Made by a program: the position numbers and the translations under genes. Positions 31,233 to 43,300 of a stretch of DNA of 64,000 nt are shown one piece after another. Under the pieces are notes generated by a model. The model was not told where the DNA came from, did not search any database, and saw nothing but the letters and a program-made list of their open reading frames with translations. The stretch's first letter is position 1. Every line of letters begins with the position of its first letter. This stretch comes from Oscheius sp. JU75. Its lineage: Eukaryota > Nematoda > Chromadorea > Rhabditida > Rhabditidae. The stretch covers positions 7,130,001 to 7,194,000 of the forward strand of contig JASJZC010000004.1 in assembly GCA_037178855.1 (NCBI GenBank), read 5' to 3'.

Positions 31233-32784
31233 ATGCAGGGAAACACGTTCCTGTCGCTCAACAACAGCTCCTCGATGAACGAAGAGAAACGGAACTTTTT
31301 TCAATTGGTAAGCACTCTCTTTCGCAACTGAACAACCTTTAAAAACTTGCAAACAAGATTTTTCTTTCTGACCACCTGTTTCAGCTCGAGAAAGCAAACA
31401 TTACCGTTGCGAAAGCCTTGGAAGTATTGTTGGCCTGGGAATCTGGGCAGTTATGGGAATCAGGAAGAGAGGAGGCGGGAAAGGCTGTGGACATTGTGGG
31501 TTTAATAATTTTTTGAAGCTATTCGCCAAAGATTTTTCGCAGCCAGATACCTGGGGATCAGGCTATCGAATGGATCTATGAGGAGTGTTCTGGAATTAGT
31601 AAAATATACAGCAATTTGGAGAGCAATAAACCAAAGCAGCATTCGGAAGCGTCTGGACCGCAAGATCTGGTCGCCTTGGAGTCTCAAAGTCAAAAAGACG
31701 ATCCAATAGAGAGGCTACTAGGAACCGGGGACATTTCTGATTACGAATCTCAAATTGACCCGAACTGGGAAGCCAGAGCAGTGAAACTTTCACGAAGTTG
31801 TCATGCTGGAGTCATTTCTGCAATGAATGGCAGGGAGAAGGAAGAGTATTGTGAGCTTATTTTGGATTTGGCGAGAAGACGCAAGAAGCCCAAACCGAAA
31901 CTATCAATTATGGCGCCAGTGCTTGTGAAGAGCCATAATCGTTCGGAAGAGATCGCGGTACCTTTCGCTACTTTTGCAGACAGATTTTAGGGACATAAAG
32001 ACGAGCTACTTGCTAGGAGAACTTGTTCCACTGCTCAAAAAATGTTGGGAACAGATTTGGAGAAGAATACGGAAGGAACTGGTAGTAATGAGCTCAATGA
32101 ACAAACGAAAGCTATAAAAGAGAAGAATATTTTGTTGGAACTGGTTCTGGAGAAAAGAGCAATCAATGTATACCTCAAGTATCTAGCCCGTCACGTTAAT
32201 GACCTTTCTACAATTGAAGCAAGGAAACGAGAAGGATGTAATATTCTTGTAATGAATCTAGCTAAAAGATTTAAGAAGTTCAGGAGGACGAACAAGCTTC
32301 AGGTATGCAGGCTCAAATCCAGTTCAAATTGGGACAAATGGTCACATTTTTGTAGTAAAAGAAAATTTGATTAAAACGATTTACAGCCCTAGGAAATGAT
32401 TGATAACGGTAGGAAAATTCAAAAATCCGATTTTTGTGCAGTACGCAATAGTGCATCAAATCGAGTCGGGACACCTGTTATAGTACTTCAAAAAAACTTT
32501 TTCAGCGCAAGAGGCTGGTCCAGGCTCGATTGAAATCTAAGAAAAAGAAGCCTTATACAACGAACAAGGCCGGACATGAACGAGAAATCTTCCTGAAGGA
32601 GAGGGAAATAAAAGAATCTAAGAGGCAGAGAAAGCTAGCAAAATATCTAGCCAGCCAACAACAGTCACAGCATAGGGTTCCTATCCAGAAAAAGACGAGG
32701 AAGGAAAAGAAACGGGAAAAGAAGGAGGCCTTAAAAGTATTTAAGCCCGAAAAGATGGTTAGGATAGACAGTCCGGTGATATAA
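31233..32784 (+). CDS. Orphan basic protein, 395 aa
   Basis: Not recognised. Exons: 31233-31307, 31385-31495, 31547-31957, 31991-32302, 32506-32784; all junctions are phase 0 and the frame stays open, with two introns of 51 and 33 nt. Part of the N-terminal half is acidic (QKDDPIERLLGTGDISDYES). The C-terminal third is strongly Lys/Arg-rich (QKKTRKEKKREKKEALKVF), with several nuclear/nucleolar-localisation-like clusters. Consistent phases over five exons support a real gene despite more AT-rich codons than the housekeeping genes. It could be a fast-evolving nucleolar protein or transposon-derived; it abuts the MULE at 32.88 kb. Confidence 0.55.
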
Positions 32785-32879
32785 CTACTTTTAGACAAAG
32801 AAACGGCTGACGACTCTTCAACAACCCCTTAGAAATTTCTGGATAATCGAGTGTTATTCGGAGGCGAATAAAACATGCT

Positions 32880-35392
32880 CGGAAGGCCAAAATTCGGGTC
32901 CGCGACAGTTTTGAACAAATCGATTCCCCCGCGCTCGAATTCGCCGCAGTCGGTTTCGCGGCAAGTCGATTTTGAACAAATCGATTTCGAAATGTTCGAT
33001 TTCGACCAAATTTGTACGCAATCACGTACAAATCGTTTTTATCGTATTCTCAGCTTGTTTTTATTCGATTTTTGGCCGTTTTTCAAGTAATTTTCTTGCT
33101 AACAGATGATGACGATCGCTGCAAGCAGGGGCTAGACGACAACTGTAGTCACTTGATAAAGATAAAACTGCGTTTTCCCCCCAAGAAAACCGGTAAAGAT
33201 AACCATCAAGACAAATTTATTGAGATTCAAGGCAAGGCAAGATATTATGACACTAGAAAAAGCTTTGTGCCAGGAAAAAGAGCAGTGGCTTCATTGAAAG
33301 TAGCGAAGTTGGTCGGCCACCTTGTCGATATCCTCCAGATCAGGCGTGTAGTCATCTTTTCCTTCATTTTTTCTCTTCGACGATCTCAAAATGCTGTCAA
33401 GGATGTTATTTTTTCTTTCTTCTTTTAATTTGCGGCCAGGTATCACCTAAGCAAACCGTTTTAAAAAAAAAGGATTTGGATACCTCCAAATTTGGCGAGT
33501 TTGCCAGCACTTCTCCGTATTTCTCGGTTTTGGCCTCTTCATCAATGAGCTTCTGGACTAGTTTCGAAAGACGAGGGCACTCGTGACTAGTAACTTTCTG
33601 CAAAAATACTGATGTACATCAGAAAAAAAAAACTTGCGTTCAACTGCTGATGCCAAGACTCAACGCAGTTTGTAGTTCGTGGAATTCCGTCCGTAGGGCT
33701 GCCAAACATTGTCCACTCGCTCGGTGGGAAACGGGGCGTGAGAATTCCAGATCCCATGATGTAATTTTTTCCTAGATATGAACAAAAGTCTAAAAAGAAA
33801 CCCTCGAAAATTATGAATCAGAAGCTACATACTCAAAAGGCTGGCAGTTATCGTAGCCTCTTCTTCTGCAAAAATCTTCTGAAACAACTTTGCCGTTTTC
33901 TGTTGCGGGAAAAATGGGAGAGCTCGTATTCTCAGCCAGAACCTATGATACTTTGCGCCTTTATAGAACAATTATTTAAGCAAAAAAATAGCACACCTGG
34001 TTTTATATCCGCCCGGAGATCCTTTTCTTGTGTCAATCGCTCTCGCCAGCTTGATATGAGGTGAAAGTAGCAGATATGCAGCCTGCATCCGGGAATTGCG
34101 GCCTTTATTGAATTTTTCAGGGCTGGTTCCATATCTAAAAACTTGTTTGACAATAGCAATAAACGATAAATAGCCAACTAACCTGATATTGCGTAGCGGA
34201 CAACTATATTCCGGCCAGAAAACAGTTCTTTGAACGCGGCTTGGTAACACGATTCTTTCTTTGATTGCAGTAAAATGTAACTAACGGGCCTCGTAATGGT
34301 TTTTGCGATCTGATAGCGCAGAAATAAGCTTGAAATTAAAAACTTACAAATACATGTATGCTGACAAGCTGGAGAAATGGTTTTGGGACTGTTCGGAACG
34401 TTCCATCGACCAAAACAGTATCGGTTTTTTCCAAGAGCTGCAGGTCGTTTTCAGAGGCGTAAACGACGATCCTCTGTCCATAGCAAGATAATTCCTTCAG
34501 TAGAAATCGTTTTCCGTCTATAAACTCAACTTTACAGACTGCTTGAACACGTAGCTGTACCTGACGTAGTTGTCGTCGCTCCTTGAAATACTGGGACAGG
34601 GAGATCCAGCAACTTGAAATCAGCCGATTTTTGCTCTCGTGCACGGTATATCCTCTGCCGCTGGCTATCATAGCTTCCTAAACGATGTTAGATTACGAAG
34701 TAAACATGAAAACCTAGAAGCCTCATTACTTCTGCCGAATGGGAGCGTTGAGATTCTTCAATGATGTCTTTCGAAGACGTTTTAGGCTGACTTCTTGCTT
34801 TAAAACGTTGTTCTACTTTCTCGGTTTCAGCCTTTAAAAAAATGAGAAAAGAATGCAGTACGCTTACAATATTCAGTACCTCGTCGGCCGGATGATTGTG
34901 GGCAACTTTGATGGTAGATTGACCTGTCACACTTCTTTTGATTATTGCTGCACAGGAAGAGTACATTCTATCCCTGTAAATGTCAGAAAATGACGAAAAC
35001 AATGAGGCATACTGGTAATAACAGCTGTAGATACGAGATCCGTCCTTGTTCGTCCTTTTCAGCCTCATCAAATGATGATCTATCGTCTCGGGCTTCCTAA
35101 TTGGCTTCATAATTCTGCGAAAATATGCAGATTGACAAAAAAAGCAAGAAAGAAAACACAAAGACTGTAATAAAACGTAAAAGAAAACAATTATGAAGCA
35201 CAGTAGAAAAACGTGTACGTGATTACGTACAAATTTGGTCGAAACCGAACATGTCGAAATCGATCTGTTCAAAATCATAACAGCGCGAAATCGAATTTTG
35301 GCGGAAATCGTTACAGTTCGAAATCGATTTCGGTCAAACCGAATCAGACCCCAAAATTCTCCGAGACAAGGCATTCAAAAAGACTAGAGAGA
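32880..35392. mobile_element. Mutator-like (MULE) DNA transposon
   Basis: Diverged terminal inverted repeats flank a minus-strand MULE transposase. Left-end sequence TTTTGAACAAATCGATTTCG ... GACCAAATTTGTACG (32,965-33,022) pairs with the right end around 35,216-35,275 (CGTACAAATTTGGTCGAAAC ... CGAAATCGATCTGTTCAAAA). Outer borders are approximate because the TIR tips have diverged; I could not fix a target duplication. Confidence 0.8.
33291..35110 (-). CDS. MULE transposase with HNHP (FLYWCH-like) N-terminus
   Basis: Multi-exon minus-strand gene. Segments in order: a zinc-finger-like start (MKPIRKPETIDHHLMRLKRT...SCAAIIKRS...VAHNHPAD); LVDGTFRTVPKPFLQLVSIH (first catalytic D of the MULE domain); VSYILLQSKKESCYQAAFKE; YAISDMEPALKNSIKAAIPG (second acidic site) and CRLHICYFHL (the CxxH typical of MULEs); TTNCVESWHQQLN downstream; and a C-terminus ending LEDIDKVADQLRYFQ with a stop at 33,293-33,291. 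Introns are short (about 40 nt). I saw no certain inactivating lesion, but not every junction was proven. Confidence 0.75.
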
Positions 35393-37041
35393 GGTCAAGG
35401 GTTCGTTTTTACTATTTCCAAGGACTGGAAAAGTATTTTAGGTTTCACAACTCAAGGAGAAGGGTAAACGGAGAGCTTTCCCTCGTTCCATTCTTTTACC
35501 CGGGGAGAAAATAAGCGATTTTTATATGATAGACGACGATGGTGAATTCGAATAAAGCTACTTTCCCTCTCTGTAAGCTCGTTTATCACTTAAAGAAATC
35601 AGCGCAGATTGTCCACCATAGCTCAACAGTGCCGACTACGGATCGAAACTACCCGGGTTCAATTTACGTCAAAGCCAAACTGTATAAAGTAATCTTTTTA
35701 CTTGTACCTCCAACAAAAAAAAATCAATTGACCTACCATAAGCTTGGCTACTTTTATAATTATTAATGGCGTAATGTCACGAATTTTTTTTCCCAGGCCC
35801 TATGGATTATTCATGCAGGTAGTACTCAACGAGTGTTATCGATACTTACCAATAATACACTCACTAGCCGAGACGGTAAGGGCGAAACTTCCCAAAAAAA
35901 AAAATTGGGGAGGGGGAAGATATTGTTGAGTTTTGGTTCTAAGCGGTATAATTGTGTAGAGCCCGACGAGTACAATAACGAGTTCAACAAATTTCCGAAA
36001 AAAATCTGCCGAGCTACAGCAATTTGAAAATTGAAATTTTGACCTTCACATTTAAATTTCCTGCCAAAATTTAAAAAGAACGCAAAACTGCGTCAATGAC
36101 ATTTTAGTTGCGACGAGCAAGTACTTTTTTTTTTTTACGTATTTTTCGCTACTTTTAATACAAAGAGACAGCAAGGGCGGCTGCCGAAAGCAGACAGCTC
36201 GAGGGTGTATGGTCTACCGCCTAAGCTCATCAGAGACTTTCTTATTTTTCGAACAACCGCCTATTTCTATCTGCTTATCTCTAGTTTACCTTTACAGTTA
36301 TAACCACCAATATGCACAACACACCCAAGCCTGTATCCTACGCTGTAAAAACTGAGTCTTCTTGCAATTTTCGGTAATACTTCGGCAGATGGCCCTGTTC
36401 ATTCAAAAAGGGTTTCGCGCTTGTTTCTTTTTCAGCGATTTTTTAAAATTTCTTCACGATTTTGCAAAATCTGCCCATTTTGGCTCTGGGTCGTTTTTAG
36501 CAGCAAATGAAGACATCCTCGCCGACTCAAAAGACCACGTTTACCTTCCTAGCAACCCAAGATCGGTTCTACGCTGTTTCTAAGCAAGATTCGCATATAT
36601 CTGGTTAGGTTTCCTGATCCTTCGACCAGAAGCAGCTTCCCTTGTTCCCAATTTCCTGTCAGGTTATGAGAGCACCTTTGTCAACTTCTCCGTTGCAAAA
36701 GCCACTTTTCCCTACCTAACAGCCCCAGTTCGGTCCCTTCGTGATTTAGGCCCTACCTCTCGACTCTTCGCCCACATTATTAGAGGCGGCCCCGTGGCCG
36801 AGACGCAGAGATCGCGGCGAGACTGCTACAAGCTGTTCTAGTCTCGTCACCTTAGAAACTTTCAAATTTTCGATTTACTTTTCCATAAATCCGGTGTAAA
36901 CTGATAAAGGATGTTTATTCTACCAGTCTGTGCTTATTTTTTGGGCTGAAATTGCCGATTTGACCATAGAATAGCTTCTAATCTTTATCCTCTCTTTGTA
37001 TCTTGTTTTTCACCTCGAATTTTGCTATTTTTCAGCAGAAA
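35393..37041. other. Repeat-rich intergenic region
   Basis: No gene supported. Contains a tRNA-like piece (35,618-35,672, CCATAGCTCA with GGGTTCAATTTACG), interspersed repeat copy 2 (35,930-36,270) and a possible solo Merlin end (36,373, GGTAATACTTCGGCAG). TTTTTCAG lies 6 nt before the next gene's ATG. Confidence 0.5.
35930..36270 (+). repeat. Interspersed repeat, copy 2
   Basis: TAGAGCCCGACGAGTACAAT, TTCCTGCCAAAATTTAAAAA and AGACAGCAAGGGCGGCTGCC correspond in order to 28,087-28,290. Confidence 0.5.
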
Positions 37042-40000
37042 ATGGCTGCTCTGCCGGTCGCGGTGGATGAGGTGAAGCGCGTCATCGGGGAGATGATCAA
37101 AAGGGACGGCCTGGAGACCGTCACGAGTTCGAAAATCAGAAAACATCTTCAGGTAGGCCGCATTTTAATGCTTCTTTGAAGATGAGATATCGTTTTAGGA
37201 GACATTCGACGTCGAGTTCACCGACTACAAGAAGACAGTCGACGAGATCACGAAGGAAGTCATCGAGGCACAGCAGAAGGACGATTCGGGATCGGATACG
37301 GACTCGGATGTAGAGACGTCGCCAACCAAGAAAGAAGATACTCCGGAACCGGGGTAACTTATTTTTCTGATTTCAGAGGGTAAAAGGTTCGTTGCAGCTT
37401 CCAATTAGTACATCGAACAAGCTTGCTTGATCCTGCCAAAGTCCTGTTTACTGGAAGTTTTGTTCAAAAAATAATCTCGTGGCTCCCTGTGTTGAATTTT
37501 GGAACAAATCGGGTTCCCTGAGTCTTCCAAACGCCTTTCGAACTTTGGCAGTCACCATCTTTCTTCGTCGGGAGCATTCCCTTGCAAATATAGCAATTTT
37601 TCGCAATTTCAGGGAAGCCCAGGGCAGAAGAGCAGCGCAATAAGGCGCGAGCACGTTGTAATGCATAGTTTGACGGTCAATCCTGGTCTAAAATCTTCAA
37701 AAGTTTGCATAAACAAAGTCATCTTCCGAAAATGTTCAGCTCCTTCCAGGCATTGTAAAACTGGCCGAAATGTTCGCGTCGGCAAGGTTCGGCCAGGCTA
37801 GCCTAGTTCGTGGCGGGACCTGGTGGGTCTCTCAGAAATACCCAAACGTCTCTCCACAAACTAGGCTGGCCAGGCCTCTGCATGGGGCTAGTGATTCGCA
37901 TATAAGGCTAGAAGTCCCATTCCTGGTATCTTTTTCCCCTAAATAAGGCCATAATTTTCCAGAAACAGCGCCGCCGACAGTTCCGATTCCGATGACGGCG
38001 TCCTCTCGACAGATCGAGCTCGTCCAGTCAAAAAGGCCCTGAAGAGGAAGGCTACGGGCCCCGAAGATGAGAATCTGGATCTCATGTCCAAAATCAAGAC
38101 GGGTCGTCGCAGTGCCGCCAAGGATGCTGCCAACAAGCTCAAAAAGGCTGCCGGGGTTGGTTTTAGACTGTTTTTGAAGTTTTGGTAGCATAGCGCATTC
38201 GGTTAGAGGTCCGATTACTAATCTAATGGTGCCGGGCGTCGAGCTCTAATTGTGTCCAAAGCTTAAAAAACTTTTGGAAATATGCTTAGGAGCCGTACTT
38301 TTTTATTTTCTGTGTTTTTGAATGCTAAATTTTAACTTGGACGCATGGTTCTGTCGATTAGAGCTCCGACTACGATCCAGAGGTGCCGGGTTCGATCTCC
38401 AACCTCGACGAAAGTTCCTCTAGGCGGCTTAGCGGTCTAAATAACAGCTTCTACAGCCAGACCTTCTATTTAGCGCGCCAAAACAATTTATGGCTCTAGT
38501 CGATGTCAAATTTTCCAGTGGAGCTCTAGGACAAAGACGACGACGAAGAAGGACGACAAGGAGAAGTGCAAGATCACCAAGGGCACTAAACTCGTCTGCT
38601 GCAGCGAGGAGCTCCAGGATCTCACCGGACAGAAGTTTATGCGCCGTTGTGACGTAAATTCTTCACAAAATGGCATAAAAGTCCAAGATTGCAGGTCGTG
38701 AAAGAACTGTGGAGATATATGCGCGACAACGAGCGCATGGACCCGAAGGACAAGCGCTTCGCGAGGATTGAAGGCGATCCCGCATTGGAGAAGGTTTTCA
38801 AGGGAAAGAAGCGCATCCAAATGTTCGGGTTAGTCGGTTTTATGGTTCAAATTACTGATAAGGGCTTCAGAGTGATGGGCCAGCTCGGTAAGCATCTCCT
38901 CAAACCGGAAGACATTGGACAGGATGTGGTAGACGAGTGCGAAGAATACAGAGAGAGGCTCATTGCGGCCTGGGAGGTATGTTTCTGTTTTTTTTGTTGG
39001 TTATAGCTCGCGAAACTTAGCTGGCTGTTGCCGACGCCGCTAGGATAGGGTAGTAGGTATACCTGATGACGTCAGTTCTTGTAAACGGAATATGAGGTGG
39101 TGCCATTTTGATTTTCGAGTGCGCATCAGCTCTTATAACACATAACTGCGTATTGACAAGTTACCACTCCACCCGCCTCTGATAGATAAATATCTCAAGT
39201 ACGAAAGGCATGGTGCGGAGCTGCGGATCGCTTCCAATTAGACCGCGAGAGAAAATTTATTACTGTAGTTATCAGCTTGGAGTGTTATCCCTTCATGTAT
39301 CTGATTTTGGAAGTTCACGACCTACATATCCCGAAAACTTTGAAGGAAAATGGGTTCAAACCAAAGGGAAGAACAATTGAAATGCCTTGCTTCGCCATGG
39401 TTTTATCGTTCTCTACACATCCGAGTAGGACCAAAAATCCAGCAAATCGCCCTAGCTAGCCGCTATCGCGTAGTAACAGAAAACTGCTACCAGGTCACCT
39501 ATGAAATTTGAGCTTTGGCAAAGCTGGCTCGCGCTCCTGACTCCAAGCCAAATGTCCTAAATTTTGGGTGTTTTCAGCACGAACTTCGCCAAGTATTCCC
39601 CAATTTCGGTTATGAAAAACAGCTCTTTTCACGACGTTAGTACTTTTCAACGATTGTTCCTTCCATCACGTTCGACGAAATAAGCGCGGTATGATTAAAA
39701 CTAACAAAGTGATTTCGGAGAAAACAAATTTTTGACGAGCGTAGAGATCGAACCCGACACCTGTTATTTATTAGCCGGAATACAAACCGACTGAGCCATG
39801 CGGGCAAGGTCGCGCGTAGCGTACAAAAATGCATGAGCTTAAGCGATTGGGAGTAACTCTTAGGTAATCCGTCACCGTTTCAGGCCAAGAAAGATAGTGT
39901 GGAAAGCAACGAGGACGAGAGTGACCAAGAGGAAGCTTCCAAAGACGTCCCCGACGAGAATTCCCAAGGTGTACCGGAAGACGAGACCTCCCAAGACGCC

Positions 40001-40069
40001 CCAATGTCCGAAGACAGTGTCGACGAGCCCCCACCCGGTCAAGAACAGGCTTCTTCCGACTCGGATTAA
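37042..40069 (+). CDS. DEK_C and SWIB domain chromatin protein (UAF30/TRI1-like), 339 aa
   Basis: Likely nuclear, acting with chromatin or Pol I/II transcription complexes, as for yeast Uaf30/Tri1. Exons: 37042-37152, 37199-37353, 37963-38155, 38519-38653, 38695-38828, 38871-38976, 39884-40069. The N-terminus (VDEVKRVIGEMIKRDGLETV ... IRKHLQETFDV) fits a DEK C-terminal-type helical domain. An acidic/basic linker follows. The SWIB/MDM2 fold shows MRRCDVVKELWRYMRDNE and a KRIQMFG segment, then MGQLGKHLLKPEDIG. The C-terminal tail is E/D/S-rich, ending SSDSD. Long introns carry tRNA-like repeats; the intron 38,829-38,870 is 42 nt. Confidence 0.9.
38180..38250 (+). repeat. tRNA-derived repeat
   Basis: GTAGCATAGCGCATTCGGTT A-box-like element, B box degraded (GGCGTCGAGCTC). 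Confidence 0.4.
38336..38402 (+). repeat. tRNA-derived repeat
   Basis: GGACGCATGGTTCTGTCGAT and GGGTTCGATCTCC; second copy in the same SWIB-gene intron. Confidence 0.45.
39733..39808 (-). repeat. tRNA-derived repeat
   Basis: AGATCGAACCCGACACCTG and CGACTGAGCCATGCGGGC are inverted B and A boxes in the last intron of the SWIB gene. Confidence 0.5.
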
Positions 40070-40394
40070 GTCCTTGTTTCCTCGCCAAAATTTGAAAATA
40101 TTTCCACTTATTTCTCACTTGTTGTTTTGTTGCTGTGTCTGCGTTGTGGTCTCATTCGGTCCCCCTTTGTTGTAATTTAAATTTTCATATCTTCCCGCTC
40201 GAGAAAAATGACTATTTACTTCCTAACATATACAGAAAAGAGTACCCTTGCCCTTAATTCCCCCACAATAAATGGTCTTTTTTCTGTTTTAGGCAATCAC
40301 AGTCTAGTATGTGTTTCACCGCACCTGGATACCTCATTTTTTGTGCCTTTATGTTAATTTTAAACAAAGTGCATGTTGTAGGAAAAGTAGAAAA

Positions 40395-43300
40395 ATGGTA
40401 GAAGATCCGACTAAGTCCAAGCCCTCGCCGATGTCCAGAATCTTGAGCAGATTCTCGAATCGTGCCGCCGGAAGACATCGCAGTCCTGTCAAAAATGCAC
40501 AGCCACACAAGGATACCCAGCCTACTAGGTTTGTTTCAGGTTTTTTTAGTCGCTTTTGATTCTAATACGTTCAAAACAGTTGAAATAAAAGGTTACAGTT
40601 AGCCGAGTTCTATGAAAATAAGGTGCCTATCAAGAAGAGCAATATTTGGAGATGCTCCTATCCCTGGTAGAGTCTTAAAGTAGTAGGGTTTAGCTGGAAA
40701 TTTGAAAACGCGACTCAAAAAAATCTGTTAGCCAGTAATACAAGACCTTATCAGAAACCCGCCGGATACTCAGAGCAAGGAGTCTCCCTTTCGACGTGTC
40801 CTCAACCGCGTCTCGTTCAGCAAGAAGCACAGAGTCGAGATCAGTCCTATTCGCAAGGACTCTTCCGTACGTTTTTTTATATTTTCTGCCTATAAAACTA
40901 CGCGATTCTCGACTACTTATTCACCCAAAAATAAACGCCAAAATTTTCAGCAAGATTCCCTCCTGAACAACGGCTTCTGTCATTCTCCGAGCTCGAGAGA
41001 AAAAGACCAGAAATGGCTGACGTCGTCTCCGCGTCCGGCTCTTAGCGAGACCGATCTCCGTCACGTCACGGTTCGCCGTGGAACCGTGAGTTCTTCTCGA
41101 ATTTTCGACAAAAAAGGACAAAATTAAGGACATGCAATCGACGCCGCTGGCTGGAGCCCCGCAGTTCATGAGCGAAGACAATCTGGCCACCGCGGACTGC
41201 GGCACGCCGGTCAAGGAACGTGTTCCTAGCTACATCAAAATCAGCTGCACTCTGAACGGCTATAGGTAAGCTTAGTTCTGCTACATTAACCCTGATATTT
41301 ACGTGAGAGGACCCATTATCAAACAAAAAGTCTACAATTTAAGTGTCCCGGGGGTAAATCTGTTCTTTTAACCGCATGGCTCGGTTGGTTAGCAGTCCAC
41401 CTACATATCAGAAGGTCCGGGTTCGAATCCTGGGCAGGTAAAATGAGTTGGTCTTCTTAAAAAATCCATGGAAACATTGATGATGTTTTTTGTGCATGAT
41501 TAGGTTGCACGCCAGCCCTTTTCTTCAATAAACGAAGCATAGGAGTTGACTGAGGTAGATGGGAGCGGCTGTAAAGAAAAGGGAGACGTCTTTTGTGTTC
41601 CTGTCCCTGCCCCCCGTGTTCGATTACTAAGCAACCGCCGCGTACGGTTCATCATAACAGTTTTGGCTTCTCTCGTTCTTAAACACATGATTGATTAACA
41701 ACCTTCGGCTTTTTACTCGTATTCATTTTGGGAGATGTACAGCTGAAAGAGTTTGGATAGCTGTAGGAGATAAAATGGAACGCTGGAAGCCCGTGGCAGC
41801 ACTATAAGCGTATGGCTCAAACCTCTTTTTTCAAGTTTCACACAGAAGTCTCCTGAATCCCTGCGTTTCAAAACTTTTGCGCGAAAATGAGCAACAGTCA
41901 ATTTGTTTATGTTTTCTACAGTCTCTCTTCTGTATCGTCCAACAGTTGGCATTTTCAAAGAGAGTAAACAAGCAGTATTTTCAGTCAAAAATCAGTTGGG
42001 TACCTGAAAAGACTACTATAAAAGGGCCCCCCTTTACGGCTTGCAAGAGCTTCCAAAAGAGCGTGCCATTTATTGCATTCGAACTTGTGCTTCCAATTAA
42101 AAGGTTGCAAACTTATAATTACAGAACTCTAATAAAATTTTTGCGCTTTGCTCTCCAGTCGTCCAGGAAGACACCTCCTGCAGTGCTATTTTTGTGAGAA
42201 AAGGATAAGGTCTTCTCTGGCAAAATACATAATTTTTGAGGTGGATTTTCGACCAGAAGGTCCAGAAAGAGCGCCAAATCAGCTACTTTTTGAAAATGAA
42301 AAATGGGCGTCTATAAGCCGATTTTGTGTAGAAAATGACCGCAAAATACCTAGTTTTTGCCTACCAAAAGCCCATAAAGCATAATAGCTTCCGCTTCCAG
42401 ATCGCCTCGTGCTGCCATCGAAAACACTCCAATTAGGCCAGCTGGAAAGAGTCTCATCGAGCGTCGTCTTGCCCAATTGCGTGGATCTCCACTGTGAGTT
42501 TTGTTTGTCTTCCTCTCCTCTTTTGGGATATCCTCCCGCCCAAAACGGCCGGCCTCCCACAGGGGCTGGCTTTTGTCCCCAAAATGACAGCTGCAATATC
42601 GATTTGGGGGTCAGTCATGTTTGGAAGTATTGTATTGACACCCTGTCTCAGTTACTATCTTCCCTTATGTGTCCTGTCTCTCTGTTTCTGTTGCTATCCC
42701 TGTCTCTCTGATAGTTATTCTCTGTCCTTGTCCCTCTCCCTACTACTCTTACTTTTCTCCTGTCCCGTACCGTCTCTCTGTCTTGTTGTACTCCCTCTCA
42801 CTGTCTCACTTTCCTTCTACTATTATGTCTCTGTACCTGCACCGTAGATTGTTTCTCACTAAATTTTCAATTTTGACATATTTTAGGTTCTTTTACCCTC
42901 GTTTTTTGGACTCCTATAACCGATTATCCTCTGGTAAACTCTCACCTTGTACAAATGAAGGTTCTTAGAAGCGAACCAGACCTATCTTTTTTTGCCTACC
43001 GGACCCACCACCATTTTTGAACCATTAATTCAAATTACTTTTACTAGACTGACAATGGTCAATTAGTCAAAACTGTTCCCAACTTTCTAAACCTCTAGGT
43101 CTCATGACTGTTCAACTGGTTTTTCCCCACCCAACCAACCAAACCCATTTGGAAATCACTATAGTATTCTCCCTGTCTCTCTCGTACTGGTTCTCTCCTC
43201 CCCCTCGCTCTCTCTCTGTCCCAATATTTTAATGCATAGAATTGCTGATTTCTCTGTCTCTCTGCTATTCTCTGTAATTGACCAGTTATACGAGGCTGTA

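Noticed and set aside
36373-36420. Further Merlin MITE
   Set aside because: Only one end (GGTAATACTTCGGCAG) is visible; no inverted partner or target duplication was found nearby, so it is mentioned only as a possible solo end.
41370-41443. Functional tRNA gene
   Set aside because: A and B boxes are good but the 5' and 3' acceptor arms do not pair, and many similar decayed copies lie in introns.
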